This document shows positions 6,522 through 8,607 of a stretch of 8,607 bases of DNA, piece by piece (the first letter of the stretch is position 1; each line of letters begins with the position of its first letter). The notes beneath the pieces are model-generated. The model saw only the letters and a list, made by a program, of their open reading frames with translations. It did not search any database and was not told the DNA's origin. This DNA is from a bacterium. GTDB taxonomy: Bacteria; Latescibacterota; UBA2968; UBA8231. The position numbers and the translations under genes are program-made. The stretch covers positions 1 to 8,607 of the forward strand of contig JAQCJA010000166.1 in assembly GCA_027593305.1 (NCBI GenBank), written 5' to 3'.

Positions 6522-7253
6522 ATGACTCGAGACAGCTACGTATTCGTCGGCTTCCTGGCCCTCTTCGCCCTCGTCAACACGATCCTTGTTGCCAATGGCG
6601 CGTTGAGCCTCGATTGGGATGGTTTGGGTGTCATCGTCGCCGCCGGTTGCACACTGGCGTTGTACAGCTTCCTCTACAAGGACAACCCGTTGTTCAAGTT
6701 TGCCGAGCATGTCTACGTCGGCGTCGCAGCCGCGTATGTCTTCGGCATTACCTGGTACAACTCACTGTACGGTGAGATCATCGTCAGTTACTTCGACATC
6801 GGTGAGAAAGGGGCCAATGGGGGCGGTCACAACCCGTGGGTTCTGCTGTTTCCCACCCTTCTCGGCCTGCTCATGCTGACCCGTTTTTCGCGCAAGTTCA
6901 GCTGGCTGAGTCGCATTTCTTTTGCCTTCGTCGTCGGCGTTGGCGCCGGCCTGACGATCCCGAGATACCTGTCTTCCTTCCTTCTTGGACAACTCGAGCC
7001 CAGCCTCGCGCCGTTGACCCTGAGCTGGGCGGGCCTGAACCTGTTCCTCGTCCTCGTCGGCGTAATCACCGTGCTCATCTACTTCTTCTTTTCGGTGGAG
7101 CACACGGGGGTGGTCGGTCACGCGTCCCGGCTCGGCATCTGGTTTCTGATGGTTTCCTTCGGCGCCTCCTTCGGCTACACGATCATGGCCCGCCTGTCGT
7201 TGCTGATCGGGCGGATCAGTTTCCTGATGGATGACTGGTTGCATCTGATGTAG
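6522..7253 (+). CDS. Seven-helix integral membrane protein, conserved hypothetical
   Basis: This is a 243-residue inner-membrane protein of unknown function and the last gene of the + strand operon. Hydrophobic segments lie near 5-25, 33-52, 62-82, 105-120, 132-152, 168-190 and 205-232. The basic loop R-F-S-R-K-F-S-W-L-S-R (121-131) must be cytoplasmic, giving N-terminus in and C-terminus out. Between helices two and three is a polar turn, Y-K-D-N-P-L-F-K-F-A-E-H (52-63), with charged residues at the membrane edge that could be functional. A glycine-rich outside loop, G-A-N-G-G-G-H-N-P, spans 97-105. AGGAGG at 6507-6512 sits nine bases before ATG 6522, overlapping the previous stop. No transporter signature is visible. 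Its position directly after the alpha/beta protein suggests that it belongs to the same membrane complex. Confidence 0.88.
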   Translation: MTRDSYVFVGFLALFALVNTILVANGALSLDWDGLGVIVAAGCTLALYSFLYKDNPLFKFAEHVYVGVAAAYVFGITWYNSLYGEIIVSYFDIGEKGANGGGHNPWVLLFPTLLGLLMLTRFSRKFSWLSRISFAFVVGVGAGLTIPRYLSSFLLGQLEPSLAPLTLSWAGLNLFLVLVGVITVLIYFFFSVEHTGVVGHASRLGIWFLMVSFGASFGYTIMARLSLLIGRISFLMDDWLHLM

Positions 7254-7264
7254 CGGGAAGCCAC

Positions 7265-7304
7265 AAAGAAACCGCTACCGCGGACACAGAAGGTCGCGAT
7301 AGCG
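7265..7304 (-). terminator. Probable intrinsic terminator of the minus-strand TPR unit
   Basis: Arms CGCTACCGCG (7273-7282) and CGCGATAGCG (7295-7304) pair over ten positions with one C-A mismatch, around a 12-base loop. Read on the minus strand, the stem is followed by G-TTTCTTT, a T-rich tract as in rho-independent termination. On the + strand the stem is followed by CCACTG, so it would serve the + operon only poorly. It lies in the 76-base gap (7254-7329) between the two convergent genes; nothing else is visible in that gap. Confidence 0.55.
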
Positions 7305-7329
7305 CCACTGAACACGTTTCTGCATCCCC

Positions 7330-8355
7330 TTACTCGACGAGTGCAGCCGCTCGTTCATAGGCGTGTGCACTATCGTCCATTCGTTCCTGCAATTCGTAGA
7401 TGCGGCCCAGATGGCGCCATACGGCCTCGTTCGAGGGACTGTCGATGGACAAGCCCTGCAGCAGAGGCAGCGCCGAATCAGGGTCGTCCAGTGCGACATA
7501 GACAATGGCCAGATTGAACCGAGCCCCTGGATCGTCGGGCCTGAGTTCGACGGCTCGTTGAAAGCTCTGCAGCGCCTGCTGATGATCCTCCCGGTCCCAG
7601 TGAATCGTCCCCAGGATGTAGTGGCACGTGAAGCAGGCGGGGTCGCGCAGGAGCGCGCGTGCAAGCGTCGCCGCTGCCATATCATCCTGACCCTGGTGTC
7701 TCTGTGCAACCGCAAGATTGATCAGGGCCCCCTCATGCTCACCTTGCTGAAGCACATAGGCAAAGCTGGTCGCCGCATCATCGTAGCGCTGCTCAGCCAG
7801 ATGAATCACACCGATGGCGTGCGCCGTTGCGGTATCTTCCGGCGCCATCTCAAGCACGTGAGCATAACTCCGGAGTGCTTCGCTGGCGTTGCCAAGCTTG
7901 AAGTCGATGACGGCGAGGTTGCGCCAGGCATTCAGTGAGTCGCTCTGCACACGCACGGCCGTGGAAAAGTGTCTCCGCGCCGTGACCAGATCGGCACCCC
8001 GGCCCGCAGCAGCCCGAAGGCCATCGTTGTAAATCCGCAACCAATAGTGCAAACGCTCTGCGGCGATCTGTCGATCGTACTCGCTGGTAAGTTCCTGCGC
8101 CCGGTCAAAGGCTTCAGCCAGTTCGACGTAGTCGCCCTGCACCCCGCAGACCCGGCCGAGGTGGTAGTAGGCCTCCGAATTCCTTGGTTCCAACTCAACA
8201 GCGGCGTCCAGCTGCTCACGTGCTGCAACGAACTTCTGTTGTTTCATGTAGAGCTTGCCCGCTGTCAGCGCCGAGCTCTGGCAGCCAAACACGAAAGGGC
8301 CACCCCCCAAAAGGAGAGTGGCCCCTATCGTTGCTGCGACCTGACTCAGCCGCAT
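7330..8355 (-). CDS. TPR-repeat lipoprotein
   Basis: This is a 341-residue exported protein. The N-terminus M-R-L-S, a hydrophobic core at 5-23 and V-F-G-C at 22-25 form a lipoprotein signal, with Cys25 as the lipidated residue; Phe at -2 is slightly unusual. Gln at +2 gives no inner-membrane retention signal, so outer-membrane anchoring is likely. The rest is a string of about eight to nine helix-turn-helix TPR units of roughly 34 residues, clearest at 60-92, 142-171, 176-204, 242-272, 277-305 and 310-340. TPR arrays are scaffolds for protein complexes. ATG 8355 is preferred over an in-frame ATG at 8397, which lies inside the upstream gene and would put a basic tail before the signal. The gene starts four bases after the stop of the PorV/PorQ-like gene, so the two form a unit converging on the + operon. 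One repeat contains C-F-T-C-H (241-245). Confidence 0.9.
   Translation of the reverse strand: MRLSQVAATIGATLLLGGGPFVFGCQSSALTAGKLYMKQQKFVAAREQLDAAVELEPRNSEAYYHLGRVCGVQGDYVELAEAFDRAQELTSEYDRQIAAERLHYWLRIYNDGLRAAAGRGADLVTARRHFSTAVRVQSDSLNAWRNLAVIDFKLGNASEALRSYAHVLEMAPEDTATAHAIGVIHLAEQRYDDAATSFAYVLQQGEHEGALINLAVAQRHQGQDDMAAATLARALLRDPACFTCHYILGTIHWDREDHQQALQSFQRAVELRPDDPGARFNLAIVYVALDDPDSALPLLQGLSIDSPSNEAVWRHLGRIYELQERMDDSAHAYERAAALVE
8297..8324 (-). repeat. Inverted repeat in the signal-peptide region of the TPR gene
   Basis: GGGCCAC (8297-8303) and GTGGCCC (8318-8324) form a seven-base stem around 14 bases. On the minus strand it is followed by TTTCG-TGTTT, so it looks like a weak terminator about 30 bases into the TPR gene. 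It may instead be a by-product of glycine/leucine codons of the signal peptide. Confidence 0.35.
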
Positions 8356-8359
8356 GCGC

Positions 8360-8607
8360 TCAGAAGCCCACCTGGAAGGTGAACGTGTTGAGCGCATCGA
8401 ACAGATCGACTGAAGTGTAGGCGTAATCCATTCGCACGTCCTTCAGAGTGCCGATGTCTCTGTTGATGCCAAAGCCGAAGCTTGTACCGTAGAGGTAATC
8501 GTCATCAGAACTGGAGGCCAGATCGAAGCCTCCACGCAAGGTAAACATGTCACTGACCACGTACTCAATACCACTGCGGTACTGCTCATACGTGTAGTTG
8601 TTGTGGC
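8360..8607 (-). CDS. PorV/PorQ-family outer-membrane barrel protein (C-terminal part, cut by window edge)
   Basis: The frame is open from the right edge and gives 81 complete codons before a TGA at 8360-8362. The sequence alternates polar and hydrophobic residues as in beta strands of an outer-membrane barrel: Y-R-S-G-I-E-Y near the edge, then M-F-T-L-R-G-G-F-D-L, a short acidic turn (S-S-S-D-D-D), G-T-S-F-G-F-G-I, D-V-R-M-D-Y-A-Y, and a final strand T-F-T-F-Q-V-G-F ending in phenylalanine. A terminal aromatic is the usual barrel-assembly signal. The E-Y-x-V-x-D-M-F-x-L-R-G-G pattern is typical of PorV/PorQ-family proteins. In Bacteroidetes PorV serves type IX secretion, but the family is wider and no other type IX gene is seen, so no secretion role is claimed. 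The N-terminus lies outside the window. Confidence 0.8.
   Translation of the reverse strand, partial: HNNYTYEQYRSGIEYVVSDMFTLRGGFDLASSSDDDYLYGTSFGFGINRDIGTLKDVRMDYAYTSVDLFDALNTFTFQVGF

Noticed and set aside
7254..7329. A small RNA gene in the convergent gap
   Set aside because: The gap is 76 bases and its only structure is one hairpin that fits a terminator; no promoter is visible.
8360..8607. Type IX secretion locus
   Set aside because: Only one partial PorV/PorQ-family protein is present. The family is broader than type IX secretion and no other component is in the window.

Overview
The window looks like chromosomal DNA from a GC-rich, Gram-negative-type (two-membrane) bacterium. The right edge carries the end of a PorV/PorQ-type outer-membrane barrel, next to a lipobox-bearing TPR protein. 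That pairing, together with an FN3-like domain opening D-T-P-x-D-x-G-G and a long GlmL/MutL-type ATPase, suggests an FCB-related or candidate phylum (Latescibacterota-, Eisenbacteria- or Hydrogenedentota-like). This placement is inference from gene content only; there is no rRNA or other marker gene here.

Layout. From 1 to 7253 everything is on the + strand and packed as one probable operon, with overlaps or gaps of at most 26 bases. In order: the last codons of an upstream gene (1-21); a small two-helix membrane protein with a PH-like tail (18-494); a small soluble helical protein (481-813); a 615-residue GlmL/MutL-family ASKHA ATPase (806-2653); a 375-residue protein with a barrel-sandwich (lipoyl/biotinyl-like, but lysine-free) region and a KOW-like C-terminus (2655-3782); a signal-peptide, FN3 and membrane protein whose cytoplasmic part resembles DUF6754 (3809-5011); a six-helix membrane protein (5025-5678); a protein with one helix at each end around an extracytoplasmic alpha/beta domain (5678-6508); and a seven-helix membrane protein (6522-7253). 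No internal terminator or promoter is evident, and most genes have a clear Shine-Dalgarno site.

A 76-base convergent gap (7254-7329) holds a GC-rich hairpin followed by a T-rich run on the minus strand, a likely terminator for the opposing unit. From 8607 down to 7330 the minus strand encodes the end of the PorV/PorQ-family protein and then, four bases later, the TPR lipoprotein.

How the genes may work together: the + strand operon looks like an envelope-spanning machine of unknown job. An actin-fold ATPase and a BSH/KOW adaptor would lie in the cytoplasm, with four inner-membrane proteins, two of which expose folded domains outside the cytoplasmic membrane. No glutamate mutase subunits (GlmS/GlmE) and no B12-binding motif lie in the window, so the ATPase's usual label 'glutamate mutase L' is probably misleading here. 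This multi-gene module is the best candidate for an undescribed system in the window. There are no tRNAs, rRNAs, CRISPR arrays, insertion sequences or transposases that I can see.
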